From Alistipes sp. (GTDB taxonomy: Bacteria; Bacteroidota; Bacteroidia; Bacteroidales; Rikenellaceae), in contig JAFXLG010000009.1 in NCBI GenBank assembly GCA_017531305.1, positions 49,302-113,301 on the forward strand: DNA of 64,000 bases, in the 5' to 3' direction. Positions 35,650 through 43,974 of the stretch are shown piece by piece (the stretch's first letter is position 1; the number at the start of each line of letters is the position of its first letter). Under the pieces are notes generated by a model that saw nothing but the letters and a program-made list of their open reading frames with translations, was not told the origin of the DNA and did not search any database. Made by a program: the position numbers and the translations under genes.

Positions 35650-37521
35650 ATGAGAAAGATATATTCAATAATAGCAATGGCAGGTGTTTTATTCTCTGCC
35701 GTTTCCTGCGCCAGCGATGATGCTATGCAAGGCGCAGCGCACGAAGGTGCTGTAAAATTTAAGATTGGCGTAGAGGATCAGTTGATGACTCGCGCAACAA
35801 ATGATGAGATTATTGCCGATGCCAAGGTTATGATCTATAAGCCTGCATTCGAGGGTTTGATCCGAGAGTATAAATACTCAGAGCTTCCTGAATATGTATA
35901 TCTTCCAGCAACTACAGGTACAGATAAGTATCGCATAGATGTATATGTAGGTGAGCGAGTAAAGGATACTCCTGCTTTGGCGTCATTCGATAGTAAGAGC
36001 TATAAGGGCTCAGCAGAGTTTGCAGTAGCAGCCGATGTTGTGTCAACTTCAGCTGTTGAGGTTGTAGCTAATATCTGTAATGTTGTAACTAAGGTGTCAT
36101 TTGATCAGAGTGTGGCAGATGCATTTGAATCAGGCTATGGTCTTACTGTAGGTTACGATAACAACACTTTGACATATGCGGCAGCCGATAGTGGTAAGGA
36201 TGGCTATTTTATCATCGCAGATGATGCTTTTGAACCAGAGTTCACGTGGAATTTTGCAGGCAAATTGAATAAAGATGGCTCGGAATTTAAGAGCAGTGGC
36301 AAATTTACCGTGGAGCAGGGTAAGCGTTATGTGATGTCGCTTAAGTATGTAGAGAAGGATGGTACATTGAAGTTTGTGGTACAGGTTGATAAGTCATTGT
36401 CGGAGAAGAATGATCAAATAACATTTGTGCCTACATCTACAGGTATCTCTACTACTAAGAAGTATGATATTTGGGCACGTCATATCACATTGCGTGCTGA
36501 TGTGGATGAGGCTGAGTATGATGGAAGCAAGGTCTATTTTGAGTATCGTAAGGTAGGCGATAGTGCATGGACCAGAGCTGAGGCTGCAATAGAGGAGAGC
36601 GAAGGCGTATATGCTAAAGTGATTGCAGGATTGGAGCCCGAGACTGAGTATGAGTGTCAATTGATTGTTTATCCTAATGGTAGCGATACTGCGGCAGATC
36701 CTATTGCAGGTAAGAACTTTACGACAGCTGTAGCTCCAACAATCCCCAATGGTAGTTTCGAGGATGTTAATACAAGTGGTACATATCCTTTATTCTATTA
36801 TACAGGTGAACAATGGTGGGACACTGGTAATGCTGGTTCTGGAGATTTTGGAATTGTGATTTGTGATGTAGATACAGCGGATAAAAAAGATGGAAACCAG
36901 TCTGCTCGTTTGCAGTCGGCTTGGGCTATGGTTAAGTTTGCTGCGGGTAATCTCTTTTCTGGAAAATTTGGACAAGTTATTGGAACTTCAGGAGGTACTG
37001 TTTATTTCGGAAGACCATTTGTCGGACGTCCGTCTAAGGTGAAATTCTGGGTTAAAGGAGCTCCAGCTCAAGTGACTACCGCTGGTGGTCCTGCAGGTAA
37101 GGAACTCACTACAAATGATTATGATATAAACCAGATACGAGTAGCTCTCGGTACATGGACACCAGCTAAGTATGGTGGAACAGCTGAGAGTCCAGTACTT
37201 GTTAATACTACAGATACGAATACGTTTGTGGATTTCAATACTGATGCGGCAACCATTGCTTATGCGGATTTGCAGATTACTACCGATGGCACAAATTATA
37301 CTGCAAAAATAAATGGTGTGGCGGATTCTGCTACAGATTGGAATACATGGAAAGAGGTTACGATTAATCTTGAGTATCATGACCTAAAAACAACACCTAC
37401 ACATATTATTTTCTCATGTGCTGCAAGTATGTATGGAGATTATTTTGCAGGAGGTAAAGAAAGTAAGATGTGGATAGATAAGGTTGAACTTATCTACGAT
37501 GAGAACGTTGCAGTAAAGTAA
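35650..37521 (+). CDS. DUF4493 plus PCMD domain lipoprotein
   Basis: The 623-residue lipoprotein (Cys20, followed by ASDD) has three parts. The N-terminal DUF4493-like part has MTRATN with Arg48. A middle fibronectin-III-like module ends GLEPETEYECQLIVYP (about 325-340). A C-terminal PCMD domain (PF13201, about 355-623) starts PNGSFEDV and contains QWWDTGN, KFAAGN, GTSGGTVYFGRPF and THIIFSCAASMYGDYF. PCMD is called a putative carbohydrate metabolism domain; I read it as a beta-sandwich glycan-binding module. The same module recurs in the gene at 39125. Confidence 0.82.
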   Translation: MRKIYSIIAMAGVLFSAVSCASDDAMQGAAHEGAVKFKIGVEDQLMTRATNDEIIADAKVMIYKPAFEGLIREYKYSELPEYVYLPATTGTDKYRIDVYVGERVKDTPALASFDSKSYKGSAEFAVAADVVSTSAVEVVANICNVVTKVSFDQSVADAFESGYGLTVGYDNNTLTYAAADSGKDGYFIIADDAFEPEFTWNFAGKLNKDGSEFKSSGKFTVEQGKRYVMSLKYVEKDGTLKFVVQVDKSLSEKNDQITFVPTSTGISTTKKYDIWARHITLRADVDEAEYDGSKVYFEYRKVGDSAWTRAEAAIEESEGVYAKVIAGLEPETEYECQLIVYPNGSDTAADPIAGKNFTTAVAPTIPNGSFEDVNTSGTYPLFYYTGEQWWDTGNAGSGDFGIVICDVDTADKKDGNQSARLQSAWAMVKFAAGNLFSGKFGQVIGTSGGTVYFGRPFVGRPSKVKFWVKGAPAQVTTAGGPAGKELTTNDYDINQIRVALGTWTPAKYGGTAESPVLVNTTDTNTFVDFNTDAATIAYADLQITTDGTNYTAKINGVADSATDWNTWKEVTINLEYHDLKTTPTHIIFSCAASMYGDYFAGGKESKMWIDKVELIYDENVAVK

Positions 37522-37562
37522 AGAGTAATCAATAACCCAGATTTGGGTAGATAGTTTTTTTA

Positions 37563-38297
37563 ATGCGAAAACTGATATTTATAACTATGATGTTGTGTTT
37601 CACGGGCGTGTATTGCGCCCGTGCACAGCGTTATGATCGTGGCATCGATATAAAGTCCTCTACATTTGTGGAGAAGGGTACTTGGATGGTTGGTGGCTCG
37701 GTGGCATATTCGACTCACAGTAATAAGGATTATCAATTCCTTATAATAGAGGATATAAACTCCAACGGATACCGCTTTTCGGTAAGTCCGACATTCTGTT
37801 ATATGGTGCGTGATAATATGGGCTTAGGTATGCGCTTTGCCTACGGTCGTAATCTGCTTAGGGTGGATTCAGCATCGGTGAATATCGATCAGATTGGAAT
37901 AAATGTCAAGGATTATTATTCGCTCAGCCACGATTTTACAGCTATGGCGGTATGGCGAAACTATATCCCATTGGGAAATTCGCGCCGATTTGCTTTGTTC
38001 AATGAGTTGCAACTTTCGTATGGCGCAGGTCAAGCTAAATTGATTGATAATCATGGAACAAGTTTGATCGGAACGTATGAAAAGTCGAGTGACGTTTCGT
38101 TGGGTTTGAATCCTGGAATGATGGCGTTTGTGAATGACCATTTGGCGGTTGAGATTAATGTCGGTATGCTCGGATTGAAGTATTCGCATGTAGATCAGGT
38201 GCATAATCAGGTCGATACGGGCGAGCGTACATCAACGCAGATTAATTTCAAGGTCAATATCCTGGCAATAGGTTTTGGTGTATCGTATTATTTTTAA
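37563..38297 (+). CDS. Outer-membrane beta-barrel protein, first of a tandem pair
   Basis: The 244-residue protein has a signal peptide (cleavage after VYCARA, about residue 21) and alternating aromatic/polar strands ending in FGVSYYF, a typical outer-membrane C-terminal aromatic. KGTWMVGGSVAYSTHSN starts the barrel. It is clearly paralogous to the next gene. I infer an outer-membrane anchor or channel for the lipoproteins of the locus. Confidence 0.8.
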   Translation: MRKLIFITMMLCFTGVYCARAQRYDRGIDIKSSTFVEKGTWMVGGSVAYSTHSNKDYQFLIIEDINSNGYRFSVSPTFCYMVRDNMGLGMRFAYGRNLLRVDSASVNIDQIGINVKDYYSLSHDFTAMAVWRNYIPLGNSRRFALFNELQLSYGAGQAKLIDNHGTSLIGTYEKSSDVSLGLNPGMMAFVNDHLAVEINVGMLGLKYSHVDQVHNQVDTGERTSTQINFKVNILAIGFGVSYYF

Positions 38298-38309
38298 AGC
38301 AGGAGTAGT

Positions 38310-39110
38310 ATGAAGAGAAAAGTTTTAAGTATAATACTAATCTGGCTTTGTGTTTTGGGCGCAACACATAGTTTTGCTCAGAAACGAAAGAATGTGCGAG
38401 AGCCTATCCGCTTGGGAACGGAGATCGTGGCAAAGGATAGTTTGAAACAACGTAGAGGATTATCCCAATACCTGATTATACCTAAAGGCGAGGTGCAGTT
38501 AGGTATGCAAATCTCACATGTCAGCCTCTCGAGCAGTAATAGTGAATATATGTTGTTGCTCAATAGCATTGACGCCAACGGAGCTATAACCAAAATCGCC
38601 CCATTTGTGGCATACTCATATCGCGATAATCGCTCTGTGGGTTTGCGTTTCCAGTATTCGACAGCGTCAGGAAATATTGAGCAAGGCGACTTGGACTTCC
38701 TGAGTGATGATTTGAATTTCCATGTCGAAGATTTGCATGCTAATTTGACCTCATATCAGGTTGCTACTTATCATCGTTCATATATCGGATTGGATAATAA
38801 GGGACGCATAGGTCTTTTTTCCGATCTTATGTTGGGATATACAAATAGTAAAACCGCTTTTGTGTATAACTCGCAGACCAAAGATGCATATGCAAAGACC
38901 TCTCAGGTGAAGCTGAGTCTCCATCCTGGTATCGTTGTTTTTGCCATGAATAATATCAGTATGCATGTTTCGATGGGTATTGGAGGTGTGTCATACAATA
39001 ATACCAAATATGTTAAAGGTGGAGAGGTTGTCGGTACAAGAAACTTCTCGAAGGCAAACTTTAAGTTGGATATTTTGGATATAAGCATGGGATTGGCTAT
39101 TCATCTTTAA
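38310..39110 (+). CDS. Outer-membrane beta-barrel protein, second of a tandem pair
   Basis: The 266-residue protein has a signal peptide ending ATHSFAQ and a small predicted beta-barrel. It aligns by eye with its neighbour: KGEVQLGMQISHV..., YMLLLNSIDANG against QFLIIEDINSNG, and YSYRDNRSVGLRFQY against YMVRDNMGLGMRFAY. It ends in LAIHL, less typical than the FGVSYYF of the first copy. It lies 12 bp after the first barrel gene and 14 bp before the PCMD lipoprotein gene. Confidence 0.78.
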   Translation: MKRKVLSIILIWLCVLGATHSFAQKRKNVREPIRLGTEIVAKDSLKQRRGLSQYLIIPKGEVQLGMQISHVSLSSSNSEYMLLLNSIDANGAITKIAPFVAYSYRDNRSVGLRFQYSTASGNIEQGDLDFLSDDLNFHVEDLHANLTSYQVATYHRSYIGLDNKGRIGLFSDLMLGYTNSKTAFVYNSQTKDAYAKTSQVKLSLHPGIVVFAMNNISMHVSMGIGGVSYNNTKYVKGGEVVGTRNFSKANFKLDILDISMGLAIHL

Positions 39111-39124
39111 TAAAAGGTGTTGAT

Positions 39125-40726
39125 ATGAGACGATTTTTTGTATATATAATTCTTCTGGTGAGTTTAGCTGGGTGTATCAAAAATGATATACCACTACCTG
39201 TCATAGTACCTCGTGTTACAGCTTTTGAAGTTGACGGAGCCTCAAAAGTGGAGATAAATTCCGAGCAGCAGACTATATATGTTACGCTCGCGGAGGCTAC
39301 CGATATAAAGAATGTTAAAGTTAAAAACATCTCGTTTGAGGATGCGAGAACTACTACATCTTTTGATACTTCCGCAGTGTATGATTTATCAAAGGATGTA
39401 ACATTTGTCGTAAGTATATATCAGGATTATGGATGGAGGATTGTGACTGAGCAACCTATCGAACGCTACTTTACCGTAGAGGGGCAAGTTGGTAGCACTG
39501 AGATAGATGCTATCCATCGTAGAGTTGTGGCTTATGTCGGAAGCAAGGTGGATATCCGAAATATTACGGTTTCTTCGTTAAAATTGGGTCCTTCGGATAT
39601 TACTACATATTCACCCGATATTACCAAACTCAAGAACTTCGTCAATGGCTTAGATCTTGATGTTACATATCATGGACGCACAGAACAATGGCGAATGTTT
39701 GTAGAAACTACAACTACTGTCGTTGAGTTTAAGAATGTAAATGCTTGGACTGGCGTGGCGTGGGTTAGCGCAGAGGGTGTAGCAGGAGAGAAGCGTGGCT
39801 TTAAGTATCGCAAAAAGGGTTCTGGTGAGTGGTTCGATGTAGCAGAAGGTGCTGTCGAGACAAATGGTGGTGCTTTCTCGGCATGTATCGAGGGACTCTC
39901 TCCATTGACCGAGTACGAGTGCTATGCATATAGCGGAGAGAATAATACAGAGGTGAGGGCGTTTACTACTGAGGAGGCAAGACAAATGCCAAATTCGGGA
40001 TTTGAGACATTCAGTAATGCAGAGTCGGATAAATACTATTCTTTCTATGACCCATCATCTCCAGTAGCCGAAAATCAGACCAAATGGTGGTGTTCGGGTA
40101 ATAGGGGATCGACAACTGTAGGCGCAAGTTATTCGATTACTAATCCCGATGCTAACGACAAGAAGGAGGGTGATTACTCGGTAAGGATGGAATCACAATA
40201 TGTGATTGTTAAGTTTGCAGCAGGTAATATTTTTGTTGGCGAGTTTGATAGCTTGGTGGGAACATCGGGAGGTAAAGTTAATTTTGGTCGTCCTTTTACT
40301 TTGCGCCCACGTAAATTGTCGTTGTGGTTAAAATACGAGACTGGTCCTATCGATCGTTTCAATGGTGCGCCCGATAATGATCCTGTAAAGAAGGGTGATA
40401 TGGATCGTTGTCAGGTATTTGTAGCTTTAGGAGATTGGGATTATAGGGATTATGGTGGAACGCCAAATTCGCCTGTGCAGGTTAATACAACCGACAAAAA
40501 GACATTCTTTAATCCAAACTCAGAGAATGTTATTGGTTATGGATCGTATGTGAGTGATAAATCCACCGATGGCTGGATTAAAGTGGAGATCCCTATTCAA
40601 TACAAGTCCGTGTCGAAGAAGCCAACACATATTATTGTATCTTGTGCATCGAGTATGCTGGGAGACTATTTTACTGGAAGTACAAGTAGTAAACTTTGGG
40701 TTGATGATGTTAAGTTAGAGTATTAG
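39125..40726 (+). CDS. PCMD domain lipoprotein
   Basis: The 533-residue lipoprotein (Cys17, followed by IKND) has N-terminal beta domains with repeated IDxxxRRVVAYVGSKVDIRNI-type text. A fibronectin-like module follows, ending GLSPLTEYECYAYSGE, and then a C-terminal PCMD domain from PNSGFETF through KWWCSGN, KFAAGN, GTSGGKVNFGRPF and THIIVSCASSMLGDYF. The last two modules match the 35650 protein. No early TRA motif is present, unlike the upstream lipoproteins, so it may be a tip or anchor rather than a processed subunit. A terminator follows. Confidence 0.82.
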   Translation: MRRFFVYIILLVSLAGCIKNDIPLPVIVPRVTAFEVDGASKVEINSEQQTIYVTLAEATDIKNVKVKNISFEDARTTTSFDTSAVYDLSKDVTFVVSIYQDYGWRIVTEQPIERYFTVEGQVGSTEIDAIHRRVVAYVGSKVDIRNITVSSLKLGPSDITTYSPDITKLKNFVNGLDLDVTYHGRTEQWRMFVETTTTVVEFKNVNAWTGVAWVSAEGVAGEKRGFKYRKKGSGEWFDVAEGAVETNGGAFSACIEGLSPLTEYECYAYSGENNTEVRAFTTEEARQMPNSGFETFSNAESDKYYSFYDPSSPVAENQTKWWCSGNRGSTTVGASYSITNPDANDKKEGDYSVRMESQYVIVKFAAGNIFVGEFDSLVGTSGGKVNFGRPFTLRPRKLSLWLKYETGPIDRFNGAPDNDPVKKGDMDRCQVFVALGDWDYRDYGGTPNSPVQVNTTDKKTFFNPNSENVIGYGSYVSDKSTDGWIKVEIPIQYKSVSKKPTHIIVSCASSMLGDYFTGSTSSKLWVDDVKLEY

Positions 40727-40742
40727 ACTACGCGTTGGTATA

Positions 40743-40781
40743 GGAGCTGTTCAACAAATATGATGGACGGCTCCTTTTTTT
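40743..40781 (+). terminator. Terminator of the surface lipoprotein locus
   Basis: GGAGCTGTTC (40743-40752) pairs, with G-U wobbles, with GGACGGCTCC (40765-40774). A T run follows at once (40775-40781). Confidence 0.85.
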
Positions 40782-41025
40782 GTCTATTATATAATGCCCC
40801 CTGGAACTATATATTTTCGGTATCGTATAATCCCTAAAGGGTGTTAGCAGGGATTTATAAAACAAGTGTTATGCCTATCACTTCACCCAAGATTTAGGCT
40901 GATAATTGAAGTCGATAACGGGTATTTTTAGTGTAGAGATGCGAATCAGCACTCGTCACATTCGGTTGTGGCGTGACTTAAATGTTTAATTACGATTGCT
41001 CAATCATTTGTTACCTATCAATAGT
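40782..41025. other. Intergenic region without a gene but with several hairpins
   Basis: No credible coding frame is seen. Inverted repeats include TATAATCCCT at 40826-40835 with AGGGATTTATA at 40849-40859 (one bulge), an ACTTC/GAAGT pair with a 23-nt loop near 40880-40912, and a GTCAC/GTGAC pair near 40955-40978. A small RNA or an old gene remnant is possible; evidence is weak. Confidence 0.35.
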
Positions 41026-41060
41026 AAAAAGGGCTACCCAACCACAATGTTGAGTAGCCC
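41026..41060 (-). terminator. Terminator of the S9 peptidase gene
   Basis: The stem is GGGCTAC-C-CAAC (41031-41042) with GTTG-A-GTAGCCC (41049-41060), one mismatch. On the minus strand it is followed by TTTTTAC, about 24 bp after the stop. Confidence 0.85.
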
Positions 41061-41083
41061 TAAGCTATTTGTAATTACCGAAA

Positions 41084-43210
41084 TTACTTCTTCAAGTATT
41101 TGTCCAACCAACCGAAGAATTCGCGGTTCCAGACCATAGAGTTCTGTGGCTTGAAGACCTGATGGGCTTCGTTCTCAAACTCAACCAGACGTGCGTCAAC
41201 ACCTACCAAACGTGCGGCGGTGAATGCCTGCAAAGATTGAGTATAAGGGATGCGGAAGTCAAATTCGCCTGTGATGATCATGATTGGAGTATCCCAATTC
41301 TGAACAAACTTGTGAGGTGAGTTGGCGTATGAACGCTGAGCGATCTTATTCTCCTTATCCCAATAGTTGCCGCCGTAGTCGTGGTTGATAAAGAAGAGCT
41401 CCTCGGTCTCGCCATACATTGACTCGAAGTTGAAGATACCGCAGTGTGAAATGAAAGCCTTGAAACGCTTCTGGTGGTGTCCTGCCAGATAATATACCGA
41501 GTATCCTCCGTATGATGCACCCACACAACCCAAACGCTCCTCATCGCACCATGGCTCTTTGGCTACATCGTCAATTGCAGCCAAGTAATCTTGAATGTTC
41601 TGACCTGCATAGTCTCCTGAAATCTGCTCTCTCCACTCCGAACCGAATGAAGGGCATCCGCGGCGGTTAGGTGCCACTACTATGTAACCTTGCGCTGCCA
41701 TGAGCTGGAAATTCCAACGGTAGCTCCATCCCTGTGATACTACGCTCTGAGGACCTCCCTCGCAGAAGAGCAGAGCAGGATACTTCTTATTAGGATCAAA
41801 ATCGGGTGGAAGAACTACCCATGTGAGCATCTCCTTACCATCGGTAGTCTTGACCATTCGCTTCTGGACCTTGCCCATCTTGATGTTATCATATACCTGA
41901 GCGTTGATCTTCGAGATCTGAGTGAGCTTGCCATCTTTGAGGTTGACATCGTATAGCTCTTTGTCTGCGCTGATTGTCATAAGTGTAGAGAGGCACTTGT
42001 CGCCAGCGATGCTGATCGATGCAATATCGTGATCACCAGCTGTAATAACCTCCACCTTGTGACTTTTAGCTCCGACCTTGCACACCTGCTGAGTACCGTG
42101 GATTGGAGATATAAAGTAAAGAGTAGAGTTGTCAGCCCAAATTACATTTTGTGCGCTATGGTCAAAGTCGGGAGTAATCTCTTCATGCTCCTTGCTTGCC
42201 AAATCGTAGATAAACAAACGATCCTTATCTGACTCATAACCTGGGGTTGCCATCGAACAGAATGCCAACTGCTTGTCATCTGGAGACCATACAGGGTAGC
42301 GATCGTAACCGACAAACTCCATGATGCGCATGCCTGCGTTGGTCTTGATCTTGTTGATGTTGAGCGTTGAGCCATCCTCTGTGTTGTAGATAAAGATATC
42401 GGAATCGGTAGATACTGCGTATGCAGCACCTGTGAGAGGTTTGCATGTGTAAGCCAACTTCTTGCCATCGTTGCTCCATGCGATCTCCGCTGTGTCGAAG
42501 TATGGTGCAAGAGGAGCATCCCAAGCCGATTTCTCGCCAATGATATCCTTGTCGTTTGTAACACCTGAAGCTGTTAGATCAGCAACGAAGATGTGGCTAT
42601 ACTCGCCCTCATCCCAATAATCCCAGTGGCGAGCCATCAGATCATCGTAGATGCGAGCCTTCGATTTATCCATATCTTTGTAGATGTCAGAAGATTTGGT
42701 GTCGGCGGCGTGAACTTTCTTCACATAAAAGATCTTGCTGCCCTGAGCATTGATTCCGTAACCTTCAACGCCACCCTCTACCGAAGTAATCTGCTTAGGC
42801 GATGATCCGTCAGGCTGCATAGCCCACACCTGAGCCTCGCCACTACGATTAGACGAGAAGTAGATGAGCGAGCCATCGGCACTCCATTGAGGATCGCTGT
42901 TGCTCGAAGTGTTGTCGGTCAGAGCCTTCTCCTCACCAGAGGTCATGTCGCGTACGTAGATCTGCGAAAGACCTTTGTTCTCCTGCATGTTGTAGCGAGT
43001 GATGGTGTAGAGGGCTTTCTTGCCGTCTGGTGAAAGCGATGCACTACCCAGACGTCCCATCTTCCACATCACCGAAGGTGTAAGGCGAGCCGCTGAGATC
43101 TCCTCCGAAGTCAATTTGTTGTCAATGTCAAGCGTCTTTGGCTGCTCTTTGGTTGTGCAGGCAGAGAACGCAATAGCTGCAATAGCCATAATAAAGGTTA
43201 ATTTTTTCAT
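41084..43210 (-). CDS. S9 family prolyl oligopeptidase-like peptidase (lipoprotein)
   Basis: The 708-residue exported peptidase has a lipobox Cys (residue 18, ...AFSACTT). An N-terminal beta-propeller with TolB/WD40-like repeats (SPDGKKALYTI, DPQWSADGSLIYFSSNRSG, YPVWSPDDKQLAFCS) follows. The C-terminal alpha/beta-hydrolase has GASYGGY (Ser about 566), ITGEFDFRIPY (Asp) and FENEAHQVF (His). This fits dipeptidyl-peptidase 5/acylaminoacyl-peptidase-like enzymes that cut short peptides in the periplasm. It is monocistronic with its own terminator. Confidence 0.93.
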   Translation of the reverse strand: MKKLTFIMAIAAIAFSACTTKEQPKTLDIDNKLTSEEISAARLTPSVMWKMGRLGSASLSPDGKKALYTITRYNMQENKGLSQIYVRDMTSGEEKALTDNTSSNSDPQWSADGSLIYFSSNRSGEAQVWAMQPDGSSPKQITSVEGGVEGYGINAQGSKIFYVKKVHAADTKSSDIYKDMDKSKARIYDDLMARHWDYWDEGEYSHIFVADLTASGVTNDKDIIGEKSAWDAPLAPYFDTAEIAWSNDGKKLAYTCKPLTGAAYAVSTDSDIFIYNTEDGSTLNINKIKTNAGMRIMEFVGYDRYPVWSPDDKQLAFCSMATPGYESDKDRLFIYDLASKEHEEITPDFDHSAQNVIWADNSTLYFISPIHGTQQVCKVGAKSHKVEVITAGDHDIASISIAGDKCLSTLMTISADKELYDVNLKDGKLTQISKINAQVYDNIKMGKVQKRMVKTTDGKEMLTWVVLPPDFDPNKKYPALLFCEGGPQSVVSQGWSYRWNFQLMAAQGYIVVAPNRRGCPSFGSEWREQISGDYAGQNIQDYLAAIDDVAKEPWCDEERLGCVGASYGGYSVYYLAGHHQKRFKAFISHCGIFNFESMYGETEELFFINHDYGGNYWDKENKIAQRSYANSPHKFVQNWDTPIMIITGEFDFRIPYTQSLQAFTAARLVGVDARLVEFENEAHQVFKPQNSMVWNREFFGWLDKYLKK

Positions 43211-43241
43211 ATTATTATATCGAGGTTTAACTTCAATTTCT

Positions 43242-43249
43242 TATTTTTG
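43242..43249 (+). promoter_or_regulatory. -7 element of the NUDIX-porX-tsaE transcript
   Basis: TATTTTTG fits TAnnTTTG and lies 24 bp before the ATG at 43274. No clear -33 element is seen. Confidence 0.45.
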
Positions 43250-43273
43250 CAGTTGTATAATTAAGTTGTTCCC

Positions 43274-43960
43274 ATGCAAACCACTAACCATATAGACTTA
43301 AAACCTACTGCCCAAGCGCAGATCGAAGCCTGTCAGGTGCCTCTTCCGTTTCGGGAAGATGGATCCATCGTGATTTACTTTGCCGATCGTGTGCTACTCT
43401 TTAGTTCGGGGGACGTACCCGAAGGGTGGTATGGAGTGCAGGACGAAGGCGAGAGCGCGATTCCACGAGCGAAGGTAATTAATTTTCTCGACACTTACAA
43501 ACAAGTGGCTCTGATCTCGGCGAATCCCCGTCAATCGTTTCTCGACTTTGCCAATCAGATGGTGTGGGTTGAGGCTGCTGGAGGCGTGGTTTTGAGTGCA
43601 TCGGGGCAAATAGTCATGATCCACCGCAATGGTCGTTGGGATTTGCCCAAGGGGCATCGTGAAGTGGGTGAGAGCTTTGCCGAGTGTGCCAAGCGTGAGG
43701 CTGAGGAGGAGACAGGTGTGAAGGTTGCAGAGGTGGGACGTAGGTTGTGTACTACGTTGCATAGCTATAATATTTATGGTAAGTGGGAGCTTAAACTCAC
43801 AGCGTGGTATGAGATGTCATCTGCCTCGTGTGAGGAGTTGGTCCCTCAGACCGAGGAGGGTATTAGCTCAGCCGAGTGGATCGGTGCAGAGAGGTTGTGG
43901 GATTGTGTAAATTCATCTTTCCCCACAATTAAAGAGGTTTGCAGTGCGTTATTAGAGTAG
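43274..43960 (+). CDS. NUDIX hydrolase with N-terminal extension
   Basis: The 228-residue protein has a full Nudix box, G-x5-E-x7-REAEEETGV, near residues 133-155, within a domain starting VWVEAAGGVVLSASGQIVMIHRNGRWDLPKG. The N-terminal ~95 residues form a separate region I cannot assign. Nudix enzymes hydrolyse nucleoside diphosphate-linked compounds; the substrate is unknown. It is 14 bp upstream of the porX ATG and probably cotranscribed. Confidence 0.9.
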   Translation: MQTTNHIDLKPTAQAQIEACQVPLPFREDGSIVIYFADRVLLFSSGDVPEGWYGVQDEGESAIPRAKVINFLDTYKQVALISANPRQSFLDFANQMVWVEAAGGVVLSASGQIVMIHRNGRWDLPKGHREVGESFAECAKREAEEETGVKVAEVGRRLCTTLHSYNIYGKWELKLTAWYEMSSASCEELVPQTEEGISSAEWIGAERLWDCVNSSFPTIKEVCSALLE

Positions 43961-43974
43961 AAAACAAGAGAATC

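Noticed and set aside
43939-43974. TTG start at 43939 for porX
   Set aside because: It overlaps the NUDIX gene and adds 12 residues before the canonical receiver start MVKILWVDDE.
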